64,000 nt of DNA from Aquirhabdus parva. Lineage in GTDB: Bacteria > Pseudomonadota > Gammaproteobacteria > Pseudomonadales > Moraxellaceae. Location of the stretch: positions 2,648,207 through 2,712,206 of the forward strand of contig NZ_CP031222.1 of the NCBI RefSeq assembly GCF_003351745.1. Reading direction: 5' to 3'. A program made the translations under genes and the position numbers. The notes under the pieces are model-generated. The model made no database searches. It was not told the DNA's origin and saw only the letters and a program-made list of their open reading frames with translations. Below are positions 52,386-60,780 of this stretch, piece by piece (the stretch's first letter is position 1; every line of letters starts with the position of its first letter).

Positions 52386-53624
52386 TCATGAGGTAAATAC
52401 GACATCCGACTCTTTAAGAGCGGCGATAGGCACTTGATCATAGTGCATGACCAGATTCGTACCATTCTGCTGGGCTTGAGCGAGTGCTTGTTCAGCTTGT
52501 ATCAAAATTGAATCGGCTCCCACCATGCCAAAAGGCAGACAGGTAGAGACACCAATACTCGCCGTTATCTGTATCTCAAGTCCAAACCCATCTGCAATGA
52601 TGAGATTCTCAATCCGAACCCTGATTCGCTCTGCGACAGCCAAACCCACTTCACGATGGGCAGCAGATAAAATCACAATAAAATGATCATCGTCGAAGCT
52701 GCCTGCTAAATCTTGATTACGCAAACTAAGCTGTAAAAGTTTGGCAATCTTTTTCTTCAACTCATTGCAAAAAGTACGGCCATACGTTTTTTGAATATAT
52801 TCAATTCTGTCGATGGCAATTAACAAAGTCGATATTTCTTTCTGATCTGAACTCAGTGTCACTAAACGCTCTAAGTGTTGATCAATACTGTAGCGACTTA
52901 GAAGATGGGTAAGCGAGTCTAGTTTGCTTTGCATCGCCGCATCGCGTTCGCGTTGACTCCATTGCCTTAAAATCACATCCATAATAAATAAGATAAATAG
53001 CAAAGGTGGCAGGGTAAAATAAAGCTGACTATATAAATAAAACGATGCAAAACCTTGCATCCCCACTAGGTCCTGATGGGTGAACAGTGGCGCATAAGGA
53101 ATCACGTTCAGATTACTGGCTATAGTTAAAAGTACCATAGTCAACATCGTCAGAACGGCCATGATCAGCACAATTTTACGCGGAAATAAAACTAGTCCAA
53201 TCAAAGGTGTTCCAATTACAAATACCCCTGTCGCAGGACTCAAGACGCCTAAACAATATCCTGATATACACATCGCAGTTGCGAAAAAGATGATACAAAA
53301 GATTGGAAAATAACGATTGACCCGCGCACTGGTCCGCCATGTATAGCCAAAAATCATTGCAGCAAATGCAATCATCAGAATGACCACATCTTTCCATAGT
53401 AAGATCGTCGAATTGACATTAATGAAATGGTGTAATGTTGGATGAAGCATGACAAAAGCAACATACAGCGCATACGATGTAAATAACACAACCATAATCG
53501 CAAGCAAGAGGATGCTCTTTTGAATAAAGCTCCACTCAATAATGATCAAAGAGCTGAGGTTTTTTTGGCGTATGTCACGAATGTGTTGTCTAATTTTTTT
53601 AAGTGTTAATGCTTGGGCCACCAT
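52386..53624 (-). CDS. membrane GGDEF-domain protein with destroyed active site
   Basis: A 412-residue protein with about six membrane helices (residues 30-210, LLLAIMVVLFTSYALYVAFV, LVLFPRKIVLIMAVLTMLTM) and a C-terminal GGDEF domain. The catalytic motif GG(D/E)EF is replaced by SFDDDH in the segment LAGSFDDDHFIVILSAA, and the upstream Dxx(G/N)xRR loop reads HLLSRYSI, so both substrate and metal sites look lost. It should not make c-di-GMP; a sensing or dominant regulatory role, or decay, is possible. It is clearly a paralogue of the intact gene just upstream. Confidence 0.86.
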   Translation of the reverse strand: MVAQALTLKKIRQHIRDIRQKNLSSLIIIEWSFIQKSILLLAIMVVLFTSYALYVAFVMLHPTLHHFINVNSTILLWKDVVILMIAFAAMIFGYTWRTSARVNRYFPIFCIIFFATAMCISGYCLGVLSPATGVFVIGTPLIGLVLFPRKIVLIMAVLTMLTMVLLTIASNLNVIPYAPLFTHQDLVGMQGFASFYLYSQLYFTLPPLLFILFIMDVILRQWSQRERDAAMQSKLDSLTHLLSRYSIDQHLERLVTLSSDQKEISTLLIAIDRIEYIQKTYGRTFCNELKKKIAKLLQLSLRNQDLAGSFDDDHFIVILSAAHREVGLAVAERIRVRIENLIIADGFGLEIQITASIGVSTCLPFGMVGADSILIQAEQALAQAQQNGTNLVMHYDQVPIAALKESDVVFTS

Positions 53625-53766
53625 GGTTCACATACCCATTTTAATAATATACGCTCAAAAATCAGAGCAGATCGAAAGTTCAAGCCTTCCATTCGATATG
53701 GCCTAAATTCAATACATTTTAGCGATTTATAGTGACCTAGTATACAAATTATCGACTAACAGTTTA

Positions 53767-55074
53767 TTAAATTGAAGGAGGTATGGGATATGCCCCCATA
53801 TGTTTAACCAGTGCCCCTTCTTCACTAACTTCAGCTTTAGCATCATAAATATGGAAATCGGGGGCTTGCTCTACAACCAACTGATCAAAATGAATGACTT
53901 GATTCCGTCCGGCATTCTTAGCGAAATAGAGCGCTTGATCGGCCTCGTGTAGCATAGGATCGATACCCGTCATCACTTGGGGGGCGCAACTGGATACCCC
54001 AACACTGGTCGTGATCTTAATCTCTTGTCCGTTTTTATCCAGAATGCGAATCGCTTGTATGCGATTACGTATCCGCTCCGCCACTTGCATACCTACCTGA
54101 CGCTCAGAGCGGGCAAGGACAACGATAAACTCTTCACCACCAAAGCGTCCTGCGACATCATTTTTACGCATACTCTGTTGTAGCACCTGACCAACCGCCT
54201 TGAGTACCTCATCACCGATCATATGACCATGAGTATCATTAATCTGTTTAAAGTGATCAAGGTCCAAAATCAAAATCGAGATTCGCTCCGCTTCCGTACT
54301 TTCAATAATCAAGCGCTCAAGATGTTCATTAATCGTTCGCCGATTAAACAGATTGGTCAATGAATCGAGTTGACTGAGTAACGTCACTTCCCGCCCACGC
54401 ATATGCCATTGCTTTAAAATCACATCAGCAGCAACCAAGATAATTAGCGACGGGGGCAGCATAAAATACATCTGGCTATAGAAATAGAAGCGTGAATGCT
54501 GCTTTAAATCTAAAATACCGCCGCTAGCAAAGAGTGGTGCATACGCAATCCAGCCTGATACACCAGCAAAAGCAAGCGATGTCATCAAAATCGTCGCAAG
54601 TATGGTCACCCACAACACCATCCCACGTGGAAACAAAGCGAGTCCGATCAGTGGCGTGCCGATGAGGAAGATGCCCGTGGCAGGGCTCATGGCACCAACC
54701 AGATACCCAGTAAGGCACATGGAGATCGCATAAAAGACAATAATAAAGAGAGGTAGATGTCGATTAGCCCAAGCACTTTTACGCCAGATATAGCAACAAC
54801 AGAAGAAAATAGCAGCAAGTAGGGTGACTAGAATATCTTTCCAAATCAAAATTTTGAAAAGAGGAACATTAATATAAGCCGCCCACTCTGGATTCAGCGG
54901 TACTGCAAACATATAGAGTACATAGGAAGAATAAAGCATGATCATGAATACGAGCAACAGCATGCTTTTTTGAGCAAAACTCCACTCCATCACGATAACC
55001 GAACCAAGCGTCCGTTTATATAATGCAATAATTTGCGCTTTGAGGTCTTTGGGGTTTAAATCACTGATATTCAT
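53767..55074 (-). CDS. membrane diguanylate cyclase
   Basis: A 435-residue membrane protein with six or so helices up to residue 225 and an intact GGDEF domain: DSLTNLFNRRTINEHLERL, LILDLDHFKQINDTHGHMIG, and RFGGEEFIVVLARSERQVG. It should condense two GTP into c-di-GMP. No RxxD inhibitory site is seen five residues before GGEEF (VAGRFGGEEF), so product inhibition may be weak. The N-terminal region aligns by eye with the downstream degenerate paralogue, pointing to tandem duplication. A sensory input through the membrane part is likely but the signal is unknown. Confidence 0.9.
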   Translation of the reverse strand: MNISDLNPKDLKAQIIALYKRTLGSVIVMEWSFAQKSMLLLVFMIMLYSSYVLYMFAVPLNPEWAAYINVPLFKILIWKDILVTLLAAIFFCCCYIWRKSAWANRHLPLFIIVFYAISMCLTGYLVGAMSPATGIFLIGTPLIGLALFPRGMVLWVTILATILMTSLAFAGVSGWIAYAPLFASGGILDLKQHSRFYFYSQMYFMLPPSLIILVAADVILKQWHMRGREVTLLSQLDSLTNLFNRRTINEHLERLIIESTEAERISILILDLDHFKQINDTHGHMIGDEVLKAVGQVLQQSMRKNDVAGRFGGEEFIVVLARSERQVGMQVAERIRNRIQAIRILDKNGQEIKITTSVGVSSCAPQVMTGIDPMLHEADQALYFAKNAGRNQVIHFDQLVVEQAPDFHIYDAKAEVSEEGALVKHMGAYPIPPSI

Positions 55075-55661
55075 GTTCCGTCACAAATCAGCTAGCGTGT
55101 ATTGTTCGTAAGACTGTAATGAAATAGTCTACATCCACCAACTCTTTTATGGTGATTTCCGACCAGCTCACTTATTGCCCTTATGAACGCGTTTTTTTGC
55201 TGTGTTGAAAGTCATACGTCCTTTATGACTAGTACGAGTATTCTAGCGCAAAAATTATGCAGTTGTGCTCATTTTTCGTCTGACATTTCATACCTCTGAA
55301 ACAATCACTTTATTTCAACACTGGTAAAACACCCTATTTGATCGGATATGGGATCCATTTTCACGTTATCATTTGGCATAAGGATTGCTGCACTCTTAGT
55401 GATAAAGCCGTCTGACTGCATTGCTTCAGGATAAAAATTTGCTCCTTTTGCACTCTATAGCACAAGTGATGCAAACCAATCCTATATTCATTATTTGCAT
55501 TAAGGTCGTTATAATCGGCAGAATTAAGACTATAAGTTCATGTGGCTTTCTTGCGTTTTAGATGGCGTAATGGATGTCTGATTTCAAAGCATCGATAGCA
55601 CGTCAGAATATTAACTCTGTCGAACTATGCGATGAATGCCAAAATGGAGCCTAACTTCGAT
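55075..55661. other. long intergenic region with divergent promoters
   Basis: About 590 bp without a supported gene lie between the diguanylate cyclase and the amidotransferase. A TATAAT at 55510-55515 with a weak -35 (TTCATT) 17 bp upstream is a candidate promoter for the amidotransferase, leaving a leader of some 150 bases. I searched both strands for tRNA-like or strongly paired structures and found none that convinces. Confidence 0.4.
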
Positions 55662-56504
55662 ATGTGCCAATTACTCGGCATGAACTGTGCGACACCAACT
55701 GATATTACCTTTTCATTTAAGGGATTCTCGCAGCGTGCGGGCGTGACTTCGGATCATGCCGACGGCTGGGGAATTGCTTTCTTTGAAAATAAAGCCTGTC
55801 GCCTGTTTATTGACAATCAATCTGCGGTGAACTCACCGATTGCGGATTGTTTACGTCGTAATCCGATTAAGTCCAAAAACGTGATCGCGCATATTCGTAA
55901 AGCTACACAAGGCAATATTGAAGTTGAAAATAGCCATCCGTTCATGCGGGAACTATGGGGGCGGCACTGGATCTTTGCCCATAATGGCGATCTCAAAAAT
56001 TATGCCCCAGTATTAAATGGCACCTACTTGCCTGTAGGAACGACAGACAGTGAACTGGCGTATTGTGCTCTGTTGCAAGGACTACGAGATCGCTTTGGTA
56101 ACAATGAACCGGATCTTGCTGAAATTTTCTCGGTGCTGGCCGAACTTGCGCCGACCATTGCAGCCCATGGTACTTTTAACTTTATGCTGTCCAATGGTCA
56201 GGCACTCTTTGCTTATGCGACAACAAACTTGCATTGGCTGATTCGCTCGTGGCCTTTTAGCCAAGCCCATCTGGTCGATATGGATCTCGACATCGACTTT
56301 AGTCATTATGCTAAGCCTGATGATCGTGTTGCGGTCATTGCAACTGAACCGCTGACAGACAATGAACAGTGGACTGCTTTTACTTCGGGAGAATTACTGG
56401 GTTTTGAAAATGGTCATTTACGCTATCAAGCACAAACCCACGTCAAACTCATAGAGCCGCCCACGCAGCCTGTTCAAGAACAAGCCTTTGCCAATGCTGT
56501 TTAA
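55662..56504 (+). CDS. class II glutamine amidotransferase, YafJ type
   Basis: A 280-residue protein of the class II (Ntn) glutamine amidotransferase family. Removal of the first Met exposes the catalytic Cys2 in MCQLLGMN, so ATG 55662 is the functional start although the frame is open ten codons further upstream and GGAG lies a little far. Other active-site segments are HADGWGIAFF, IAHIRKATQG, NSHPF and FAHNGDL (Asn/Gly oxyanion hole). Relatives such as YafJ have no separate synthase domain, and the acceptor of the released ammonia is unknown. A terminator follows. Confidence 0.9.
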   Translation: MCQLLGMNCATPTDITFSFKGFSQRAGVTSDHADGWGIAFFENKACRLFIDNQSAVNSPIADCLRRNPIKSKNVIAHIRKATQGNIEVENSHPFMRELWGRHWIFAHNGDLKNYAPVLNGTYLPVGTTDSELAYCALLQGLRDRFGNNEPDLAEIFSVLAELAPTIAAHGTFNFMLSNGQALFAYATTNLHWLIRSWPFSQAHLVDMDLDIDFSHYAKPDDRVAVIATEPLTDNEQWTAFTSGELLGFENGHLRYQAQTHVKLIEPPTQPVQEQAFANAV

Positions 56505-56518
56505 TTCCCCATAGCAAC

Positions 56519-56560
56519 AAAAAAATCCCTTCCAGAAATAAAAAGGAAGGGATTTTTTTT
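56519..56560. terminator. bidirectional rho-independent terminator
   Basis: AATCCCTTCC and GGAAGGGATT pair perfectly over ten bases around a ten-base loop and are flanked by A- and T-tracts. It separates the convergent amidotransferase and hemH genes. Confidence 0.9.
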
Positions 56561-56623
56561 ATCCGATAAAGAAACTAAATCTCTTAGAACACTTGTCGAC
56601 TCAAAACCATTTTGACAGTGGAT

Positions 56624-57646
56624 TTAAGATATCGCCTCAAAGCCGTCTAGAATAGGATTAATCAGCGCTGCCATCATTTCAATATGGGCAACATCAGCAT
56701 TCAGCGCTGGGATATATTGATAGGATTGACCACCCGCGCTAAGGAATACGTCACGATTTTCGATCGCAAGTTCTTCTAGCGTTTCTAAACAGTCTGCTGA
56801 AAACGCGGGACTGATAATCTGTACCGACTTGACGCCCGCTTGCGCCCACTCAGTCAGCAATACATTGGTATAGGGCTTAACCCACTCTTGTTTGCCAAAG
56901 CGCGATTGAAAGCTGATTGCCCACTGATCATCACGTAAACCCAATGCCTCTGCCACACGTTTAGCTGTCACATGACAACGCTCAGGGTAAGGATCGCCGC
57001 GCTCTGCATAAGGGATAGGAATACCATGAAAGGACATTAGCAGTCGATCAGGAGTCCCATGCTCAACTTGATAACGTCGCACACTATCAGCAAGCGCTTG
57101 GATATATAAGGGATGCGCAAAATAATCTTTAATAAAGGTCACTGTGGGTAAATTGCGCTGTGTCTGCATCCAGCGTGTTGCCACATCATAAACAGCGCCC
57201 GTGGATGTAGCTGAATACTGCGGAAAAAGCGGCAAGATAATGATCTGCTCGACCCCATCAGCGGATAAACGATCCAATGCTGCTGCCAAACTCGGAGTAC
57301 CATACGTCATCGCAGGCAGCACCGCGACATCCCGATGTACTATCTGAAAATCAAGCATTTGCTGAAGTGCATTGGCCTGCGCGTTCAAAATTAACCGCAT
57401 CGGTGAATCACCCATGGCCCAGATCGAAGCGTAGGCATGCGCAACACGCTTGGGCCGAAATGGCAGCACAAACAGATTAAGAATGATTGCCCAGATAACC
57501 CGCGGAATCTCTATCACCCGCGAATCGGAGAGAAACTCGCGTAAAAAACGCCGCACAGCCTGCGGCGTTGGCGCATCAGGGGTACCGAGATTAACGAGGA
57601 GCACAGCACGTTGGATTGCAGAAGTATCCTGGGAATTCGATGTCAT
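56624..57646 (-). CDS. hemH: ferrochelatase
   Basis: HemH inserts ferrous iron into protoporphyrin IX, the last step of heme synthesis. The 340-residue sequence has [38 protein letters not shown], the active-site His in [19 protein letters not shown], and the Glu-rich [19 protein letters not shown] near the end. Length is normal. Its ATG (57646) directly follows the stop codon of the DUF4062 gene (57647-57649), so the two are transcribed together and probably translationally coupled. Confidence 0.96.
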   Translation of the reverse strand: MTSNSQDTSAIQRAVLLVNLGTPDAPTPQAVRRFLREFLSDSRVIEIPRVIWAIILNLFVLPFRPKRVAHAYASIWAMGDSPMRLILNAQANALQQMLDFQIVHRDVAVLPAMTYGTPSLAAALDRLSADGVEQIIILPLFPQYSATSTGAVYDVATRWMQTQRNLPTVTFIKDYFAHPLYIQALADSVRRYQVEHGTPDRLLMSFHGIPIPYAERGDPYPERCHVTAKRVAEALGLRDDQWAISFQSRFGKQEWVKPYTNVLLTEWAQAGVKSVQIISPAFSADCLETLEELAIENRDVFLSAGGQSYQYIPALNADVAHIEMMAALINPILDGFEAIS

Positions 57647-58729
57647 CTATGAACCTGTTTCAAGGCGCTGACCTGCCATGAGTTTATTAAGTTGACTCTC
57701 TCCCTGCGGTGATAAGCCCCATAGGATGCGATGCTTTTCATCACGGCCGACTGGGACAATCCATTTATTATTTTTAAGCTGCATTTTAATGGCATGCAAT
57801 GCACGAATATTAATCTGACAGCGAGCAGTCGCATGGGCACGCGGCATGGAATCTTTGACATCGCCCAGTGCTGAGATGTTCAAATAATCATTGATGATCC
57901 GCGCAAAGTCCTCTTCAGGTGCAGGCGGACGAAAGCCCGGACCCATTGCCATGAGCAGTTCATTCCATGACATTTGACGACGTGGACGCAGTTCTCGGAA
58001 ATTACCATCCTGATAGGCATGAACACGATAGTCAAAAGCAACCACCTCATCCCCACGGACCACTGGGACCTCAAGCGGTGCCGGTTTTTCTTCGATATCC
58101 ACAAAAGCCTGTTCAACTTCGGCATCCACAGGGGTCGGTCTCGCTGTAGAGCGACCACGACCTAGCGTCGTCAGTTGTTGAACTTTAAGACGTAGCTTCT
58201 CATTTTCAGCCTGCAATGCTTGCATCGGCCCATCGTTTGGACGCACCCAACCCAAGGAGGGGTAACGCTGTGTAAGTTGTGGCATGGCATGACGCAAAAT
58301 CACTTCAAGTTCACGCGGTTCGCGGAACGTGACCACCATATCACGCTCGCGTTGCAATTGACGGCGGAAATCTTGAAATTTAACCTGCCCTTCTTGCGTC
58401 TTTTCCTGAAAATCTGGGGAACGCGTCTCAGGTGACTCGTGCAGAATCACAAAAACTGGTTTTTGTTTGGTAATGGCATAGATGTATTCAAGATGGACGT
58501 AACTGACGCCCGAAGCCGATAATTCACCATAGCGAGAACCCAGCATCAATACGAAATAATCGCAATCATCGATTTGACGGCGAGCAAAAGCTGTCGTCAG
58601 CGGTGTACGAGTCTCTAGTCCCCACGAGAAAAAGCCTAAACTGGCCAAAGTTTGTGCCAGTACCGACCGCTCAGCTTGCATATCCGCGCCAGTCGTACTG
58701 ATAAATACATGATACCGCTTGTCGATCAT
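57647..58729 (-). CDS. DUF4062 protein upstream of hemH
   Basis: The 360-residue product begins with a DUF4062 domain: YHVFISTTGADMQAERSVLA, GFFSWGLETR, QIDDCDYFVLMLGSRYGELS, SYVHLEYIYAITKQKPVFVI, an alpha/beta fold distantly like TIR or nucleoside-deoxyribosyltransferase domains. A short coiled coil follows (MQALQAENEKLRLKVQQLTT, about 180-200), then a linker and a C-terminal region with WNELLMAMGPGFRPPAPEED and KWIVPVGRDEKHRILWGLSP that looks like a winged-helix or nucleic-acid-binding part. ATG 58729 with GGGAG seven bases upstream is preferred; starts 18 and 33 bases earlier exist. DUF4062 is often found in signalling and defence proteins. Function here is unknown. Confidence 0.8.
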   Translation of the reverse strand: MIDKRYHVFISTTGADMQAERSVLAQTLASLGFFSWGLETRTPLTTAFARRQIDDCDYFVLMLGSRYGELSASGVSYVHLEYIYAITKQKPVFVILHESPETRSPDFQEKTQEGQVKFQDFRRQLQRERDMVVTFREPRELEVILRHAMPQLTQRYPSLGWVRPNDGPMQALQAENEKLRLKVQQLTTLGRGRSTARPTPVDAEVEQAFVDIEEKPAPLEVPVVRGDEVVAFDYRVHAYQDGNFRELRPRRQMSWNELLMAMGPGFRPPAPEEDFARIINDYLNISALGDVKDSMPRAHATARCQINIRALHAIKMQLKNNKWIVPVGRDEKHRILWGLSPQGESQLNKLMAGQRLETGS

Positions 58730-58976
58730 CTGATCGCTCCCATTCATGACTGCCTTTGGCAATCTGCAGATTCATCCTTTTCTGCTTTCCCGATGAGTGT
58801 ACATTTGCAAAGATGAGCACGCAACTAGCTCAACGCCCAACTCATGCAATAAATACGTCAATATGTGACATATTCTGCATAAAAGTGTTAAAAAGCATCA
58901 TCCGCCTAAATTAACATCACCTCTCAACGATAAACTTTGCAGTCTGAGCATGAATAAGCCGTGACAAAAAATGTCA

Positions 58977-59891
58977 CTATCGCCCTTGTGTCATGCGCGC
59001 CAGTAAGGTTAAAAAGCCCTGCATAAACACCAACTCCTGATCGACCTCGCGTACGGCGGCATAGAGCGTACGGCGTAATCCTAGCGGAGCTGCTTCAGCA
59101 TTTTTTGGAATTAAACGGCGACTGACCACCCAGCCTTTTTGCTCATAATCCTTCACCACCCAATCGGGTAATGCCGCTATACCACGACCACTCGCGACTA
59201 ACTGAATCAGCATCGGCGTCAGTTCAGTAGTGCGTAATTGAGCAGGCTTTAAGCCATAAGGGGTTAAATACCCCGCGACAATATCTAGTCGAGTCGGCTC
59301 AACCGGATAAGCAATTAGCGTCTGTGCTGCGACTTCTTCGGCATGAATCACCTCTTGTGCAGCAAGGGGGTGCGATGGTGCCAGGACTAGCCGGGATTCA
59401 TAGTCAAATAAGCGCAGATACTGAATGCCCTTGACGGGTAAGCAATCGGTAGTGACCAATAAATCAATCTCGCCCTGCTGTAACTGCGTATGGGGCTCTG
59501 GCTCAAAACCACTGGCAAAGTCTAAATCGACATCGGGAAAATCCTGCCGATAGCGATTCAGAACCGGCATTAACCAGTCGAAGCAGCTATGGCACTCCGA
59601 TGCCAGCAACAAACGACCAGTTTGTCCATGCGCCAGTCGCGTAAGTTCCGCACGCGTCATCTGTACCAACGGTAAGACTTGATCGGCAAGCTGGAGTAAG
59701 CGTAATCCGGCTGCTGAAAACTGGAGAGGCTTGGTCTTGCGATTGACCAACGACATCGATAACCATTGCTCAAGCTCTTTGAGTTGATGTGACAACGCTG
59801 AGGGGGTGAGGTGTAGATGCTCAGATGCGGCGGCCAAGGAGCCTTGCTCACGGAGCGCGTGCAATGTTTTCAAGTGGCGAATTTCCAGCAT
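58977..59891 (-). CDS. metR: LysR-type regulator MetR
   Basis: MetR activates methionine synthesis genes with homocysteine as coinducer. The 304-residue protein has the helix-turn-helix LEIRHLKTLHALREQGSLAA, LTPSALSHQLKELEQWL and the MetR-specific effector-domain block LASECHSCFDWLMPVL, with VDLDFASGFEPEPHTQLQQG and PLFDY-like YLRLFDYESRLVLAPSHPLA. ATG 59891 has AAGG eight bases upstream, better than the GTG three codons earlier. In most relatives the divergent neighbour is metE; here only a fragment of metE remains. Confidence 0.92.
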   Translation of the reverse strand: MLEIRHLKTLHALREQGSLAAASEHLHLTPSALSHQLKELEQWLSMSLVNRKTKPLQFSAAGLRLLQLADQVLPLVQMTRAELTRLAHGQTGRLLLASECHSCFDWLMPVLNRYRQDFPDVDLDFASGFEPEPHTQLQQGEIDLLVTTDCLPVKGIQYLRLFDYESRLVLAPSHPLAAQEVIHAEEVAAQTLIAYPVEPTRLDIVAGYLTPYGLKPAQLRTTELTPMLIQLVASGRGIAALPDWVVKDYEQKGWVVSRRLIPKNAEAAPLGLRRTLYAAVREVDQELVFMQGFLTLLARMTQGR

Positions 59892-60022
59892 GAAGCGCAC
59901 CTTTTCAAAATAAAAATATTTTAATGTTAATATTATTCATCTTATCATGAAAAAGATGAGCCTAATTCATGTTTGTAAAATAGTCACACTAGAACAGCGA
60001 AATTCTTGTTAGGCCGTAATAA

Positions 60023-60133
60023 AAATTAACCACGACTCATATCTTTGGATATCCGCGCATTGGCGAAAAACGTGAAATGAAGTTTGCGGAAGAATTTTAT
60101 TTAGCAGCCGTTTCTATTCCAAGTAAAATGTAA
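60023..60133 (+). pseudogene. metE: remnant of metE (5' end only)
   Basis: From ACG 60032 the plus strand reads [20 protein letters not shown] and then EFYL, matching the start of cobalamin-independent methionine synthase (pattern H-x-L/F-G-F/Y-P-R-I-G-x-x-R-E-L-K). The frame has no start codon: an in-frame stop lies at 60020-60022 and the place expected for ATG-ACC reads ATTAACC. After about 25 codons the similarity ends and a stop follows at 60131. The remaining 95 percent of metE is absent. Location divergent from metR is exactly where metE normally lies. Confidence 0.75.
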
Positions 60134-60187
60134 AGTTTACTTGACATATTTTTATTTAACACTAAGATGTAAAGCATACTTTACATC
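60128..60187 (+). promoter_or_regulatory. promoter with two palindromic operators for the membrane/XRE operon
   Basis: Site 1 (60128-60147) is ATGTAAAG-N4-CTTGACAT and site 2 (60166-60187) is GATGTAAAG-N4-CTTTACATC, perfect with nine-base arms. TTGACA at 60141-60146 and TAAGAT at 60163-60168, spaced 16 bp, form a strong sigma-70 promoter: site 1 covers the -35 and site 2 overlaps the -10. Binding of the XRE protein encoded downstream would shut it off. Site 1 starts inside the metE remnant. Confidence 0.75.
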
Positions 60188-60198
60188 TCTGGGGGTGC

Positions 60199-60585
60199 AT
60201 GATGATCTCAACAAACTATAAATATGCTTACTTGGCTGAATTAACAGGCTCACTACTGGTGTATTTCATTACACTTGCGGCGTCTTTAACGCTCGGCGAA
60301 CGAGTGTCGGGTATCTCGCAAACTCTTATCTATATTACCCCCATGTTGCCTGTACTCTTGATTATTTGGGCGATCGTTCGACAGTTTCGCCGCTCCGACG
60401 AACTTCTGCGTAAAACAATTCTCGAGCATATTGCAATTGCTACAGCAATTACTGTGGGTTGGACATTTACCTATGGCTTCCTTGAAAATGCAGGTTATCC
60501 CAAATTGAGTATGTTTATGGTTTGGCCAGTAATGGGGGTACTGTGGGCAATCCTTGCCATTTTTGATCGACGATACCATCAATGA
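60199..60585 (+). CDS. small four-helix membrane protein of an XRE-linked cassette
   Basis: The 128-residue product has four hydrophobic segments (about 12-33, 40-60, 78-96 and 104-122), with a charged stretch RQFRRSDELLRKTILEHIA between helices 2 and 3. Pairs of such a protein with a tiny XRE regulator are common, and the function of the membrane partner is unknown as far as I can tell. Two adjacent ATGs follow GGGGG; the second gives better spacing. Its stop overlaps the XRE start (ATGA). Confidence 0.75.
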   Translation: MMISTNYKYAYLAELTGSLLVYFITLAASLTLGERVSGISQTLIYITPMLPVLLIIWAIVRQFRRSDELLRKTILEHIAIATAITVGWTFTYGFLENAGYPKLSMFMVWPVMGVLWAILAIFDRRYHQ

Positions 60586-60776
60586 AGAATATTATCCGTG
60601 ATTTACGCGCAGAGCGCGGCTTAAGCCAAGCCGCTTTAGCCGATTTACTAGGAGTATCACGTCAAACCATCAACGCGATAGAAACGGGGCGCTACGACCC
60701 CAGTCTGCCTCTCGCATTTGCGATAGCTAAGATATTCTCATTAAACATTGAGGCCATTTTCTCTATTGATGAGTAA
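60582..60776 (+). CDS. small XRE family repressor
   Basis: A 64-residue protein that is almost only a helix-turn-helix: IRDLRAERGLSQAALADLLG, VSRQTINAIETGRYDPSLPL. It resembles the YozG/YgzD group of minimal Cro/CI-type regulators. Translation is coupled to the membrane gene by a four-base overlap. The perfect palindromes at the operon promoter are the obvious binding sites, so negative autoregulation is expected. The stop is four bases from the convergent TolC-like gene. Confidence 0.88.
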   Translation: MKNIIRDLRAERGLSQAALADLLGVSRQTINAIETGRYDPSLPLAFAIAKIFSLNIEAIFSIDE

Positions 60777-60780
60777 AAGC

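Noticed and set aside
55075-55661. Small gene or regulatory RNA in the 590-bp gap
   Set aside because: All frames are short and without ribosome binding sites; no stable structure with a terminator is apparent.
59900-60030. MetR binding box between metR and the metE remnant
   Set aside because: Several TGAA and TTCA half sites occur (for example around 59937-59975), but none has the expected TGAA-N5-TTCA spacing.
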